From Betaproteobacteria bacterium (GTDB lineage: Bacteria; Pseudomonadota; Gammaproteobacteria; Burkholderiales; Usitatibacteraceae): a stretch of DNA of 64,000 bases. Below, piece after piece: positions 18,327 through 30,170 of the stretch (position 1 is the first letter of the stretch; the number at the start of each line of letters is the position of its first letter). The stretch lies in NCBI GenBank assembly GCA_016708825.1, contig JADJEZ010000004.1, forward strand, positions 124,001 through 188,000, read 5' to 3'. The translations under genes were made by a program, and so were the position numbers. Under the pieces are notes generated by a model. That model had not been told where the DNA came from and searched no databases. It saw only the letters and a program-made list of their open reading frames with translations.

Positions 18327-19642
18327 GAAGCGCTCCTGATTCGCGTGCGCCACCATCGAGCCTTGGCGCGGATCTCGTCCTCGTCCAGGCCGCTGAGGCG
18401 GCGTTCGACGAGTCGCGCTTCGCCCGCCACCCAGACGTGCGTCACGTGCTCGCGGCCCGCCGCGTAGACGAGATCGGAGACGGGGTCGAAACAAGGGAGC
18501 GTCTCCGGGGTGGAAAGTTCCACCGCCGCGATGTCGGCGAGCTTTCCGGGGACGAGGGAGCCGATCGCCGCGTCCAGGCCCAGCGCCCGGGCGCCATCGA
18601 GCGTGGCCATGCGAAGCGCCTCGTGCGCCCCCACGGCCCGGGCATCGCCGCTCGCACCCTTGGCGAGGAGTGCCGCGAGGCGCATCTCGCCGAGAACGTC
18701 CAGGCGGTTGTTGCTGGCCGCGCCATCGGTGCCCAGGCCGACGGTGATGCCCTTCGCGCGGCACGCGGCGATCGGGGCGATGCCGCTCGCGAGCTTCAGG
18801 TTCGACGACGGGCAATGCGCGATGGAGGATCCCTCGCGCGCGAGAAGGTCGATCTCGTGCGCTTCGAGGTGCACGGCGTGCACGGCGATAAGGCGCGGCC
18901 CGACGAGCCCGAGGCGACGCAGGCGCTCGAGGGGCCGGATGCCGTGCTGGGCCAGGCCCTGGGCGATCTCTTCCGCGGTCTCGTGCAGGTGCGTGTGCAC
19001 GGGCGCGTCGATCTCCTCGGCCAGCGTGGCGATCTTCGCGAGCGTCTCGTCGCTCACGGTATAGGGCGCGTGCGGAGCGAGGCAGAAGCTGAGGAGGTCC
19101 TCGCCGCGGTAGGCATCGCGCGTGGCGAGGCCCTTGTGCAGGTACGCCGCCGCGTCCGTCGCGTAGGCGCTGGGAAATTCCACGGCGATCATGCCGAGGC
19201 TCGCGCGCATGCCGGCGCGAAGCACGGCTCGCGCCGTCGACTCCGGAAAGAAGTACATGTCGTTGAAGCAGGTGACGCCGCCGCGGAGCATCTCGGCCGC
19301 GGCGAGGAGGCTCCCGTCGTGGACGAACTCGTCGCCTACGTGCTTCGCCTCCGCGGGCCAGACATGGTCCTTGAGCCAGGTCATGAGCGGCAGGTCGTCG
19401 GCCACCCCGCGCAGCAGCGCCATCGCGGCGTGGCCGTGCAGGTTCACGAGGCCCGGGACGAGGAGGTGCCGGTCCAGGCTCGCCTCCGACTTTGCCGTTA
19501 TGCGGCCCTTGGCTTCCGCCGTGGGAAGCAGGGCTTCTATCCGCCCGTTGCGCACGGCGATCGAATGGTCCGCCAGGAGCGTCCCCGGCGGTTCGACCGG
19601 GGCGATCCAGGCTGCGTGTATCAGGGTGTCGGCTTCTCGCAT
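18323..19642 (-). CDS. mtaD: TRZ/ATZ-family amidohydrolase, MTA/SAH deaminase-like
   Basis: A 439-residue metal-dependent deaminase. The amidohydrolase barrel shows the metal ligands LVPGLVNLHGHAAM (HxH), THLHET, AVHAVH and GTDGAASNN. The final composite beta-domain reads GSLVPGKLADIAAV. The best-fitting family is 5-methylthioadenosine / S-adenosylhomocysteine deaminase, which converts MTA or SAH to the inosine forms. Linkage with ubiG, a SAM-consuming methyltransferase that releases SAH, fits this role. Substrate is inferred, as close relatives include other aminohydrolases. It begins about 60 bp after the ompA stop, behind a terminator. Confidence 0.82.
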   Translation of the reverse strand: MREADTLIHAAWIAPVEPPGTLLADHSIAVRNGRIEALLPTAEAKGRITAKSEASLDRHLLVPGLVNLHGHAAMALLRGVADDLPLMTWLKDHVWPAEAKHVGDEFVHDGSLLAAAEMLRGGVTCFNDMYFFPESTARAVLRAGMRASLGMIAVEFPSAYATDAAAYLHKGLATRDAYRGEDLLSFCLAPHAPYTVSDETLAKIATLAEEIDAPVHTHLHETAEEIAQGLAQHGIRPLERLRRLGLVGPRLIAVHAVHLEAHEIDLLAREGSSIAHCPSSNLKLASGIAPIAACRAKGITVGLGTDGAASNNRLDVLGEMRLAALLAKGASGDARAVGAHEALRMATLDGARALGLDAAIGSLVPGKLADIAAVELSTPETLPCFDPVSDLVYAAGREHVTHVWVAGEARLVERRLSGLDEDEIRAKARWWRTRIRSAS

Positions 19643-19656
19643 GGGGGCGCAGGAAC

Positions 19657-19682
19657 AAAAAACCCCGCCGGGGCGGGGTTTT
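19657..19682 (-). terminator. intrinsic terminator after the OmpA-domain gene
   Basis: Stem AAAACCCCGCC / GGCGGGGTTTT with the minus-strand T-run coming from the A6 at 19657-19662. It is also T-rich on the plus strand. Confidence 0.85.
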
Positions 19683-19701
19683 CTGCCGGGTTCCGGAGGG
19701 C

Positions 19702-20346
19702 TTACTGTTTCACGCCCTTGAACTCGATGTCCACGCGGCGGTTCTTCTGGCGGCCGTCCTTCGTCTTGGTGGTCGCCACCGGCTGGGACTCGCCCTTGCC
19801 GATGGTGGTGATCTTCGAGGCCGGGATGCCCTTGGAGACCAGGTACTCCTTCACGGCCGCGGCGCGGCGCTCGGAGAGCTTCTGGTTGTAGGCGTCCGGG
19901 CCCACGGAGTCGGTGTGGCCGGTCGCGATGACCATTTCCACGTCGACGCCCTGAAGCTTCGCCAGCGCCTCGTCGATGCTCTTCTTGCCGTCCGCGCGGA
20001 CGACCGACTTGTCGAAGTCGAAGAGGGCATCGGCCTGGATCACGACGGCCTGCTTGACCGACGCCGGGGCGGGCTTGGCGGCCGGCGCGGCGGGCTTCGC
20101 GGGCGCGGAGGGCGCAGAGGGCGCGGCGGGCGCGGAGGGCTTGGGCGCCGGGGCATCCTTCTTCGCCTGGCAATCCGGATGCGAGATCCCGGAGCTCAGC
20201 ACGCAGTTGCCCAGGGCGTCGCGGACCGGGGCGCCTGAGGCGTCGGTCACGTTATTGGTGGTGGACTGAGCGAGCGCGGAGCCGGAAGCGAGGGCGGCGG
20301 CGGCGACCGACCCGAGCAGCAGCTTCCCGATGGAGGAAATCTTCAT
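19702..20346 (-). CDS. OmpA C-terminal domain outer-membrane protein
   Basis: A 214-residue exported protein: signal peptide MKISSIGKLLLGSVAAAALA (cleavage near SALAQ, residue 27), a short N-terminal segment with two cysteines (GNCVLSSGISHPDCQ), a Pro/Ala linker (about 65-98), then an OmpA peptidoglycan-binding domain (about 100-214). That domain contains FDFDKSVVRADGKKSIDE, TGHTDSVGPDAYNQKLSERRA and NRRVDIEF, with the Asp and Arg that hold diaminopimelate. There is no N-terminal beta-barrel, so it tethers rather than forms a pore. It diverges from gyrA. GGGAG precedes the ATG. Confidence 0.9.
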   Translation of the reverse strand: MKISSIGKLLLGSVAAAALASGSALAQSTTNNVTDASGAPVRDALGNCVLSSGISHPDCQAKKDAPAPKPSAPAAPSAPSAPAKPAAPAAKPAPASVKQAVVIQADALFDFDKSVVRADGKKSIDEALAKLQGVDVEMVIATGHTDSVGPDAYNQKLSERRAAAVKEYLVSKGIPASKITTIGKGESQPVATTKTKDGRQKNRRVDIEFKGVKQ

Positions 20347-20424
20347 TTAGGTACTCCCAAGAGATTTGGATGATTTTTTGATGCCAGGCATTTTTCTAGG
20401 CTCGCGCCTGAAACGACTCGCACA

Positions 20425-20454
20425 ATCATACACAAAGCCCCCTCCGGTCCACAA
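20425..20454 (-). promoter_or_regulatory. candidate sigma-70 promoter for the OmpA-domain gene
   Basis: Read on the minus strand: TTGTGG, 18 bp spacer, TATGAT, about 80 bp before the ATG. The rest of the 306 bp divergent gap to gyrA holds an extended -10-like TGC-TAGGAT (20551-20559) facing gyrA and an AT-rich stretch before its start. No gene is supported in the gap. Confidence 0.45.
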
Positions 20455-20652
20455 CCAAAGGTGGGTTTTCCGCAACAACGCGGCCGCCTGGTTGCGTATC
20501 CGCCACACCGGGTCCGGGGCTCGGGAGAGTGGCGGCGAGGCCGGCGAATGTGCTAGGATTTCACTTTTGCCGACCGGCATTTACTTAATTAAAACAAGCG
20601 GTTAGGTTTCTGCGCTGCGGCGCGGGGCCGGCCCGCTTCGACTCTCCCGCCC

Positions 20653-23322
<2,670 letters not shown>

Positions 23323-23353
23323 GGGGCCCGGCTCGCAACGGAGGAAGAACGCG

Positions 23354-24433
23354 ATGCACGTGTGGAATTTCGGTTCCGGGCCGGCGATGCTGGTTCCGGC
23401 GGTTCTCGAGCAGGCGAAGGCGGAGCTCCTCGACTGGCACGGCCTGGGCATGTCCGTGATGGAGATGAGCCATCGCGGCAAGGAATTCGTCGCGATCGCG
23501 GGCGAAGCCGAGCGCGACCTGCGCACGCTCCTCGCCATTCCCGCGAATTACAAGGTGCTCTTCCTCCAGGGCGGCGCGACGGCGCAGTTCGCGGCGGTGC
23601 CGATGAACCTCCTGCGCGGCCGTGCCACGGCCGATTTCGTCGTGACCGGGGAATGGTCGAACAAGGCGTTCGCCGAGGCCTCGAAGTACTGCCGGCCGGC
23701 GCTCGCCGCCTCCTCGGCGCAGGCGAAGTTCACGCACGTTCCGAAGCAGCCGGCCTGGAAGCTTTCCGCGGACGCGGCCTACGTGCACGTCTGCACCAAC
23801 GAGACCATCGGCGGCGTCGAGTACCACTGGACGCCGGACACGGGTGACATCCCGCTCGTCTCGGACATGTCCTCGCACATCCTCTCGAGGCCCGTGGACG
23901 TCTCGCGCTACGGGCTGATCTACGCCGGCGCGCAGAAGAACATCGGCCCGGCCGGGCTCACCATCGTCATCGTCCGCGACGACCTCATCGGCCAGGCGCT
24001 ACCCGGCACGCCGAACGTCCTGGACTTCAGGCTGCAGGCAGACGCCGATTCGATGCTCAACACGCCTCCCACCTTCGCCGTGTATCTCGCGGGGCTCACC
24101 TTCAAGTGGCTGCTGGCCAAGGGAGGGCTCGCCGCCATGGAGCGCGAGAACGTCGCGAAGGCGGCGCTCCTCTACGATTGCCTCGACGCGAGCGGCTTCT
24201 ACGCGAACCCCGTGGCGAAGGAAGACCGCTCGCGCATGAACATCCCGTTCCGGCTGGGCGACGGCGCGCTCGACGCGACTTTCCTCGCCGAGGCCGAGGC
24301 GCTCGGGCTGTCGCAACTGAAGGGCCACCGGTCCGTGGGCGGCATGCGCGCCTCGATCTACAACGCCATGCCCCGCGAAGGCGTGGCCGCGCTCGTCGAG
24401 TTCCTCGGGGACTTCGCGCGCCGCCACGGCTAG
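23354..24433 (+). CDS. serC: phosphoserine aminotransferase
   Basis: A 359-residue PLP enzyme converting 3-phosphohydroxypyruvate to phosphoserine, and an analogous step in pyridoxal-phosphate synthesis. It starts WNFGSGPAMLP-like (FGSGPAMLVPAVL), with VLFLQGGATAQFAAVPMNL, VCTNETIGGVEY, and YAGAQKNIGPAGLT holding the PLP lysine. The C-terminus has GHRSVGGMRASIYNAMP, which binds the substrate phosphate. Length matches the family. GGAGGAAG precedes the ATG. It lies between gyrA and serA, so two serine-pathway steps are adjacent. Confidence 0.96.
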   Translation: MHVWNFGSGPAMLVPAVLEQAKAELLDWHGLGMSVMEMSHRGKEFVAIAGEAERDLRTLLAIPANYKVLFLQGGATAQFAAVPMNLLRGRATADFVVTGEWSNKAFAEASKYCRPALAASSAQAKFTHVPKQPAWKLSADAAYVHVCTNETIGGVEYHWTPDTGDIPLVSDMSSHILSRPVDVSRYGLIYAGAQKNIGPAGLTIVIVRDDLIGQALPGTPNVLDFRLQADADSMLNTPPTFAVYLAGLTFKWLLAKGGLAAMERENVAKAALLYDCLDASGFYANPVAKEDRSRMNIPFRLGDGALDATFLAEAEALGLSQLKGHRSVGGMRASIYNAMPREGVAALVEFLGDFARRHG

Positions 24434-24471
24434 CGGCCGCCGCCCGTGACCGAGAAGCGAGCCGGCAGGCC

Positions 24472-25695
24472 ATGAAGCCCGGCAAGAGCGCGGTAGCGGG
24501 CGTGCGCGCGCCATTTCGCATCGCCACTTTCAACGCGATCTCCGCCGAGGGCCTGCGCCGCTTCCCGGCCCATGCGTACCGCGTGGAGAAGGCGCTCGCC
24601 GATCCCGACGCGATCCTGCTGCGATCGCACGTGCTGGAGGCGACCGCGATCCCGGCCGGCGTGAAGGCGATCGCCCGCTCCGGCGCGGGCGTGAACAACA
24701 TTCCCGTGGCGGAGATGAGCCGGCGCGGGATTCCCGTCTTCAACGCGCCCGGCGCCAATGCGAACGCGGTGAAGGAACTCGTGATGGCCGCGATCCTCGT
24801 CGCCGCGCGCAACCTGGTGGACGCTATCGACGGCGTTCGCGCGCTCGCGCCGGGGCCGGATTTCGAGCGTCGCGTGGAGGAGGGCAAGAAGGCGTTCGCG
24901 GGCGTCGAGGTGCGCGGCAAGACGCTCGCGGTCATCGGGCTGGGCGCGATCGGCGGCCTCGTCGCCGACGCGGCCCTGAAGCTCGGGCTGCGCGTCGTCG
25001 GCTACGATCCGCAGGTCACCGAGGAGACGCTCTCGCGCCTGCCGGCGCCGGTGCGCCTGGTCGCCTCCGTGGACGAGTGCTTCGCCGCGGCGGACTTCCT
25101 GACGCTGCATGTTCCCCTCCTCGAAGGCACGCGCCATCTCGCGGACGCGAGGCGGCTCGGGCTCCTGCGCGCAGGCGCCGTGCTGCTGAACTTCTCGCGC
25201 GCGGCCATCGTCGACGAGGAGGCGGTCGTGGCCGCCGTCGACGCGGGAACGCTCAAGGCCTACGTCTGCGATTTCCCCAGCCCGCGCTTCACGGGGCGGC
25301 GGGGCATCGTCGCGCTGCCCCACCTGGGCGCCTCCACGGAGGAGGCGGAGGAGGCGAGTGCCGCGATGGTGATCGACCAGTTGCGCGACTACCTCGAGGA
25401 GGGAACGGTGCGCAACGCGGTCAACTTCCCGGCGGTGGAGATGCCGCGCGAGTCCCGGCATCGCGTGGCGATCGCGAACGCGAACGTGCCCAACATGCTG
25501 GGGATGATTTCGACTACGATGGCAGCGAGCGGTCTCAACATCCACAACATGGTCAACAAGTCGAAGGGGGAGATGGCCTACACCCTGGTCGATCTCGACA
25601 GCGAGGTCGGTGGCGGGGTGCTCGAGGAGCTCTCCCGCATCCCCGGCGTGCTCTCGGTGCGCCTGGTTCCCCCGCTGGAGGAATTGCTCCCGTGA
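24472..25695 (+). CDS. serA: D-3-phosphoglycerate dehydrogenase with ACT domain
   Basis: A 407-residue dehydrogenase for the first step of serine synthesis. The substrate domain has ILLRSHVLEAT and IARSGAGVNNIPV. The NAD domain reads LAVIGLGAIGGLVADAA, with the catalytic Arg in NFSRAAIVDE and the catalytic His in LPHLGASTEEAEE. A C-terminal ACT domain (about 333-405, IANANVPNMLGMIS) probably gives serine feedback. It lacks the extra allosteric domain of the mycobacterial form. The next gene, pheA, starts at a GTG overlapping the last codon of serA, which shows tight coupling. Confidence 0.9.
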   Translation: MKPGKSAVAGVRAPFRIATFNAISAEGLRRFPAHAYRVEKALADPDAILLRSHVLEATAIPAGVKAIARSGAGVNNIPVAEMSRRGIPVFNAPGANANAVKELVMAAILVAARNLVDAIDGVRALAPGPDFERRVEEGKKAFAGVEVRGKTLAVIGLGAIGGLVADAALKLGLRVVGYDPQVTEETLSRLPAPVRLVASVDECFAAADFLTLHVPLLEGTRHLADARRLGLLRAGAVLLNFSRAAIVDEEAVVAAVDAGTLKAYVCDFPSPRFTGRRGIVALPHLGASTEEAEEASAAMVIDQLRDYLEEGTVRNAVNFPAVEMPRESRHRVAIANANVPNMLGMISTTMAASGLNIHNMVNKSKGEMAYTLVDLDSEVGGGVLEELSRIPGVLSVRLVPPLEELLP

Positions 25696-26760
25696 CCGAA
25701 GAACTCGATCGCCTCCGCGGCGAGGTCGACCGCGTCGACGGCGAGATCCTGGAGCGCCTGAACGCGCGCGCGCCTTGCGCGCGAGATCGGCACGCTCAAG
25801 GTCGGGCAGGCCTATCGCCCGGAGCGCGAGGCGCAGGTCCTGCGCCGCATCAAGGAGACGAATCCCGGCCCGCTGGGCGGCGAGACGGTCGCGTTCCTCT
25901 TTCGCGAGATCATGTCCGCCTGCCTCGCGCTCGAGCGCCCCATCACCGTCGCCTATCTGGGCCCGGCGGGCACCTTCAGCGAAAGCGCGGCGATGAAGCA
26001 CTTCGGCCTCGCGGCCGTGACCAAACCCATGCCGTCCATCGACGAGGTCTATCGCGCGGTGGAATCGGGAGCGGCGGACTTCGGCGTGGTGCCCGTGGAG
26101 AACTCCACCGAGGGCGCCGTCGGCCGGTCGCTGGACCTCATGCCGCAGACGCCGGCCAAGGTGTGCGGCGAGGTGCTCATTCGCGTTCACCACCACCTCA
26201 TGTCGCGGGACCGCGCGCTTGACGTGGCTTCGATCCGGCGCATCTTCTCGCACAGCCAGTCGCTCGCGCAGTGTCACGAGTGGCTGAACGCCAACGTTCC
26301 CGGCGCGGAGCGCGTCGCGGTCGCGAGCAACGCCGAAGCCGCGCGCCGTGCGGCGGAGGAGCCGGGCAGCGCCGCGGTGGCGGGCGACCGCGCCTCCGAG
26401 CTTTACCGGCTCGCGATTCTCGCCTCGAACATCGAGGACGAGCCCAACAACACGACGCGCTTCCTGATCCTGGGCGACTACGAGCCGAAGCCGTCCGGGG
26501 CCGACCGCACCTCGCTCGTGCTCTCGGCGCGCAACCGCGCCGGCGCCGTCTACGAGATGCTCACGCCGTTCGCCGGGCGCGGCGTCTCGATGACGAAATT
26601 CGAATCGCGTCCGTCCAAGGTCGCGCTCTGGGAGTACCTGTTCTTCGTCGACATCGAAGGCCACCGGGACGATGCCCATGTCGCCGCCGCCCTCGAGGAA
26701 GTCGGCCGCATCGCCGGCTACCTCAAGGTGCTCGGCTCCTATCCGATGGCGGTCCTGTGA
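25692..26760 (+). CDS. pheA: chorismate mutase / prephenate dehydratase, frameshifted
   Basis: A bifunctional enzyme making phenylpyruvate from chorismate. The N-terminal mutase begins VTEELDRLRGEVDRVDGEIL and NARA. One extra base near 25773, in a GCGCGCGCC run, breaks the frame; on the other side it continues LAREIGTLK, YRPEREAQVL and FREIMSACLALE. The dehydratase follows, with VAYLGPAGTFSE, GVVPVENSTEGAVG, NTTRFLILG, and a C-terminal ACT domain with ESRPSK, the usual phenylalanine site. The GTG at 25692 overlaps serA; the TGA overlaps the hisC GTG. Because the enzyme is needed for phenylalanine, a sequence error is likely. Confidence 0.9.
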
Positions 26761-27902
26761 GCGCCGCGAAGCCGCGGGCGCCGGCGATTGCGGAGAAGGC
26801 GGGCCCCGGTAGCCTCGCACCGGCGCACGTGCGCGCAATCGCTCCCTACGTGCCCGGCAAGCCCATCGCGGAAACGGCGCGCGAGCTCGGCATGGCCGAA
26901 GCCGACATCCTCAAGCTCGCCTCCAACGAGAATCCGCTGGGCTCCTCGCCGAAGGCGATCGAGGCCCTGCGCGGCGCGCTCGGGGATCTCGCCTGGTATC
27001 CCGACGGCAGCGGCCACGACCTGAAGGCCGTGATCTCGGCCCGGCTCGCGCTGCGGCCGGAGAACCTCGTGCTCGGCAACGGCTCGAACGACGTGCTCGA
27101 GCTCGTCGCGCGCGCCTTTCTCACGCCCGCCGATTCCGCCGTGTATTCCCGGCACGCGTTCATGGTGTACCCGCTGGTCGTGCAGGCCGTCGGCGCGCGC
27201 GGGATCGAGGTGCCTGCCTCGAACTACGGCCACGACCTCGCCGCGATGGCGGCCGCGATCCGTCCGGACACGAAGATCGTTTTTCTCGCCAACCCCAACA
27301 ATCCCACCGGAACTTTCCTGCCCTGGGAGGACGTGCTGGCCTTCGCCGAAAGCGCGCCGCCCACGACGCTCGTCGTGCTGGACGAGGCCTACGGCGAATA
27401 CCTTTCCCCGCAGCGGCAGTCGCCGTCGCCGGGCTGGATCGCGCGCCTGCCGAATCTCGTCATTTCGCGAACGCTTTCCAAGGCCTTCGGGCTCGCCGGG
27501 CTGCGCGCGGGCTTCGGGCTCGCGCACCCCGATGTCGCCGATCTCATGAACCGCGTCCGCCAGCCGTTCAACGTGAACCACCTCGCGATGGTCGCCGCCT
27601 GCGCGGCGCTCGGCGACGAGGAGTTCATCGCCGAGAGCCGGCGCGTCAACGCGGCGGGGCTGGAGCAGCTCGCGAAGGGATTCGACCGGCTCCGGCTCGA
27701 GTGCATCCCGTCGGCCGGCAATTTCATCGCCGTGCGGGTGGGAGACGCCACGCGGATCTACGCGAGCCTGCTGCGACAAGGCGTTATCGTGCGCCCGATC
27801 GCCGGCTACGGGATGCCGGAGCACCTGCGCGTCACGGTCGGCACGCCCTCCCAGAACGATCGCTTCCTCGCCTCGCTCGAGCGGGCACTCGGGGAAGCGT
27901 GA
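26757..27902 (+). CDS. hisC: histidinol-phosphate (or aromatic) aminotransferase
   Basis: A 381-residue fold-I PLP aminotransferase: LASNENPLGSSPKAIEAL, GNGSNDVLELVARAF, FLANPNNPTGT, VLDEAYGEY, and SRTLSKAFGLAGLRAGFG with the PLP lysine. HisC2-type enzymes serve in histidine synthesis and can also aminate phenylpyruvate or hydroxyphenylpyruvate. Its place between pheA and tyrA points to the aromatic role as much as histidine. The GTG at 26757 overlaps the pheA TGA. Confidence 0.92.
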   Translation: MSAAKPRAPAIAEKAGPGSLAPAHVRAIAPYVPGKPIAETARELGMAEADILKLASNENPLGSSPKAIEALRGALGDLAWYPDGSGHDLKAVISARLALRPENLVLGNGSNDVLELVARAFLTPADSAVYSRHAFMVYPLVVQAVGARGIEVPASNYGHDLAAMAAAIRPDTKIVFLANPNNPTGTFLPWEDVLAFAESAPPTTLVVLDEAYGEYLSPQRQSPSPGWIARLPNLVISRTLSKAFGLAGLRAGFGLAHPDVADLMNRVRQPFNVNHLAMVAACAALGDEEFIAESRRVNAAGLEQLAKGFDRLRLECIPSAGNFIAVRVGDATRIYASLLRQGVIVRPIAGYGMPEHLRVTVGTPSQNDRFLASLERALGEA

Positions 27903-27909
27903 GCGCGCC

Positions 27910-28797
27910 TTGCGCCGCCTGAAATCGATCGCCGTCGTCGGCGTCGGCCTCATCGGGGGATCGTTCGCGCTCGCCATGCGCCGGGCAGGGGCGGTTGCCC
28001 GGATCGTGGGAGCCGACCGCGACACCCAGGCGCTGGAGCGCGCCGCGGCACTCGGCGTGATCGATACCGCCGCCGGGTCCCCCGCCGAAGCCGCAAGCGG
28101 CGCGGATCTCGTCTTCGTGGCCGTCCCGGTGCGCGCCATCGGCGCGGTCCTGCACGACGTGGCGCGAGGGCTTGGGCCGGACGCGGTCGTGACCGACGCG
28201 GGCAGCACGAAGGCCGACGTGGTTCGCACCGCTGTCGAGGAGTTGCGCGACCGGATGCCGAGCTTCGTCCCGGGCCATCCGATCGCCGGGCGCGAGGCAA
28301 GCGGCGTGGAGGCGGCCGTGCCCGAACTTTTCCGCGGCGCACGGGTGGTGCTCACGCCGGAACCCACAACGCTTCCGGAGGCCACGGCGCTCGTGCGTGC
28401 CTGCTGGGAGGCCTGCGGCGCGCGCGTGACGGCCATGCCTGCGCCGGCCCACGATCGCGTCTTTGCCGCCGTGAGCCACCTGCCGCACCTCCTTGCCTTC
28501 GCGCTCGTCTCGGAGATCGCTTCTCGGGCCGACGCGACCGAGATGTTCGGGTTTGCTGCCGGCGGGTTCCGGGACTTCACGCGCATCGCCGCGAGCTCTC
28601 CGGAAATGTGGCGGGACGTGGCACTTGCCAATCGCGAGGCGGTTCTGGCCGAGCTGGACCGCTACGCGGCCCGCGTGGCCGTGTTCCGGGAGCTGGTGGA
28701 GAAGGGCGACGGGCCGGGCCTGCAGCGGCTCATGACCGAAGCCCGCAACGCGCGCCGCGCCTGGGCGGGCGGCAAGCGCAGCACCTCCGACGAGTGA
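27910..28797 (+). CDS. tyrA: prephenate dehydrogenase
   Basis: A 295-residue dehydrogenase leading to tyrosine. The N-terminal Rossmann motif is IAVVGVGLIGGSFALAMR, followed by GADRD, VTDAGSTKADV, FVPGHPIAGREASGVEAA with the catalytic His, and the helical dimer domain with SHLPHLLAFALV and GGFRDFTRIAASSPEMW. The likely start is a TTG at 27910, 7 bp after the hisC stop; no better in-frame ATG precedes the Rossmann fold. No ACT domain is fused. Confidence 0.92.
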   Translation: MRRLKSIAVVGVGLIGGSFALAMRRAGAVARIVGADRDTQALERAAALGVIDTAAGSPAEAASGADLVFVAVPVRAIGAVLHDVARGLGPDAVVTDAGSTKADVVRTAVEELRDRMPSFVPGHPIAGREASGVEAAVPELFRGARVVLTPEPTTLPEATALVRACWEACGARVTAMPAPAHDRVFAAVSHLPHLLAFALVSEIASRADATEMFGFAAGGFRDFTRIAASSPEMWRDVALANREAVLAELDRYAARVAVFRELVEKGDGPGLQRLMTEARNARRAWAGGKRSTSDE

Positions 28798-28802
28798 CGG
28801 CC

Positions 28803-30170
28803 ATGTCCGGGGAGCAGGACGCCGGCGGATTCATCCAGGGCAGCGCGCCGGGCGCACGCGGGGACTCGATCGATCTCGCGCATGCCACCCGCGCTTCGGG
28901 CACGCTGCGCCTTCCCGGCTCCAAGAGCATTTCGAATCGCACGCTGCTGCTGGCCGCCCTCGCCGAGGGGACCACGCAGGTGCGCGGGCTGCTCGATTCC
29001 GACGACACGCGCGTGATGCTCGAGGCGTTGCGCAAGCTCGGCGTGGCGCTCTCGCCTGGCGAGCATGAGGGCGACTGGGTCGTCACCGGCGCGCCCGCGG
29101 GGTTCCCGGTGAAGGAGGCCTCCCTCTTCCTGGGCAACGCGGGGACGGCATTTCGCTCGCTCACGGCGGCGCTCGCACTGGGCGAAGGGAACTACCGGCT
29201 CGAAGGCGTGGCGCGCATGCACGAGCGGCCCATCGGCGACCTGGTGGACGCGTTGCGGCAGGCCGGCGCGCACATCCGGTACGAGGGACGCGAGGGCTTC
29301 CCGCCGCTCGCCATCGGTCCCTGCGCGGCACGCGCGAACGCCGTGGTGGGCGTGCGCGGCGAAGTGTCGAGCCAGTTCCTGACGGCGGTCCTCATCGCGC
29401 TCGGCGCGGCCGGCGGCGGCAAGCGGATCGAGGTCGCCGGTGAGCTGATCTCGAAGCCCTACGTCGAGATGACGCTCGCCCTCATGGCGCGCTTCGGCGT
29501 GCGCGTGGAACGGGAGGGATTTCGCGCGTTCGCGGTGCCGGCGGGCGCGCGCTACCGCTCGCCCGGCACGGCGGCGGTCGAGGGCGACGCGTCCTCGGCG
29601 TCGTATTTCCTCGCGGCGGGGTTGCTGGGCGGCGGCCCGCTTCGCGTCGAGTGCGTCGGCCGCGCGAGCCTTCAGGGCGACGTAGGCTTCGCCGAAGTGA
29701 TCGCGGCGATGGGCGGCGAAGTAAACGTCGGCGACGACTGGATCGAGGTGTCGGGCCGCCTGCCGTTGAAGCCCCTCGCCGCGGACCTGAACACCATTCC
29801 GGACGCGGCGATGACCGCGGCCGTCCTCGCCCTGTTCGCGAGCGGGCCGTCGCGGCTGCGAAACATCGCGAGCTGGCGCGTGAAGGAAACGGACCGGCTG
29901 GCCGCGATGGCGATCGAACTGCGCAAGTTCGGGGCGGTGGTGGAGGAAGGCGAGGACAGCCTTGCGATCACGCCGCCGCCGGGCTTCGCCGGCGGCGCGG
30001 CCTCGCGCGAACGTGTCGCCGTCGATACCTACGACGACCATCGCATGGCGATGTGCTTCGCGCTCGCGGCCTTCGGTCCGGTCCCGGTGCGGATCAACGA
30101 CCCCGGGTGCGTCTCGAAGACCTACCCCGCGTTCTTCGCGGACTGGGCCCGCCTCGTGGCCTCGCCATGA
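28803..30170 (+). CDS. aroA: EPSP synthase (3-phosphoshikimate 1-carboxyvinyltransferase)
   Basis: A 455-residue enzyme of the shikimate pathway that joins phosphoenolpyruvate to shikimate-3-phosphate. Motifs: LRLPGSKSISNRTLLLAALA, LDSDDTRVM, LGNAGTAFRSLTAALAL, RMHERPIGDLVDALRQ, WRVKETDRLAAMA and YDDHRMAMCFALA. An N-terminal extension of about 25 residues (MSGEQDAGGFIQG) precedes the conserved start, so the true Met could be later. The cmk ATG overlaps its stop. Confidence 0.95.
   Translation: MSGEQDAGGFIQGSAPGARGDSIDLAHATRASGTLRLPGSKSISNRTLLLAALAEGTTQVRGLLDSDDTRVMLEALRKLGVALSPGEHEGDWVVTGAPAGFPVKEASLFLGNAGTAFRSLTAALALGEGNYRLEGVARMHERPIGDLVDALRQAGAHIRYEGREGFPPLAIGPCAARANAVVGVRGEVSSQFLTAVLIALGAAGGGKRIEVAGELISKPYVEMTLALMARFGVRVEREGFRAFAVPAGARYRSPGTAAVEGDASSASYFLAAGLLGGGPLRVECVGRASLQGDVGFAEVIAAMGGEVNVGDDWIEVSGRLPLKPLAADLNTIPDAAMTAAVLALFASGPSRLRNIASWRVKETDRLAAMAIELRKFGAVVEEGEDSLAITPPPGFAGGAASRERVAVDTYDDHRMAMCFALAAFGPVPVRINDPGCVSKTYPAFFADWARLVASP

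Noticed and set aside
20347..20580. 77-codon minus-strand frame between the OmpA-domain gene and gyrA
   Set aside because: It overlaps the promoter region, has no ribosome site at its start and no recognisable motif.
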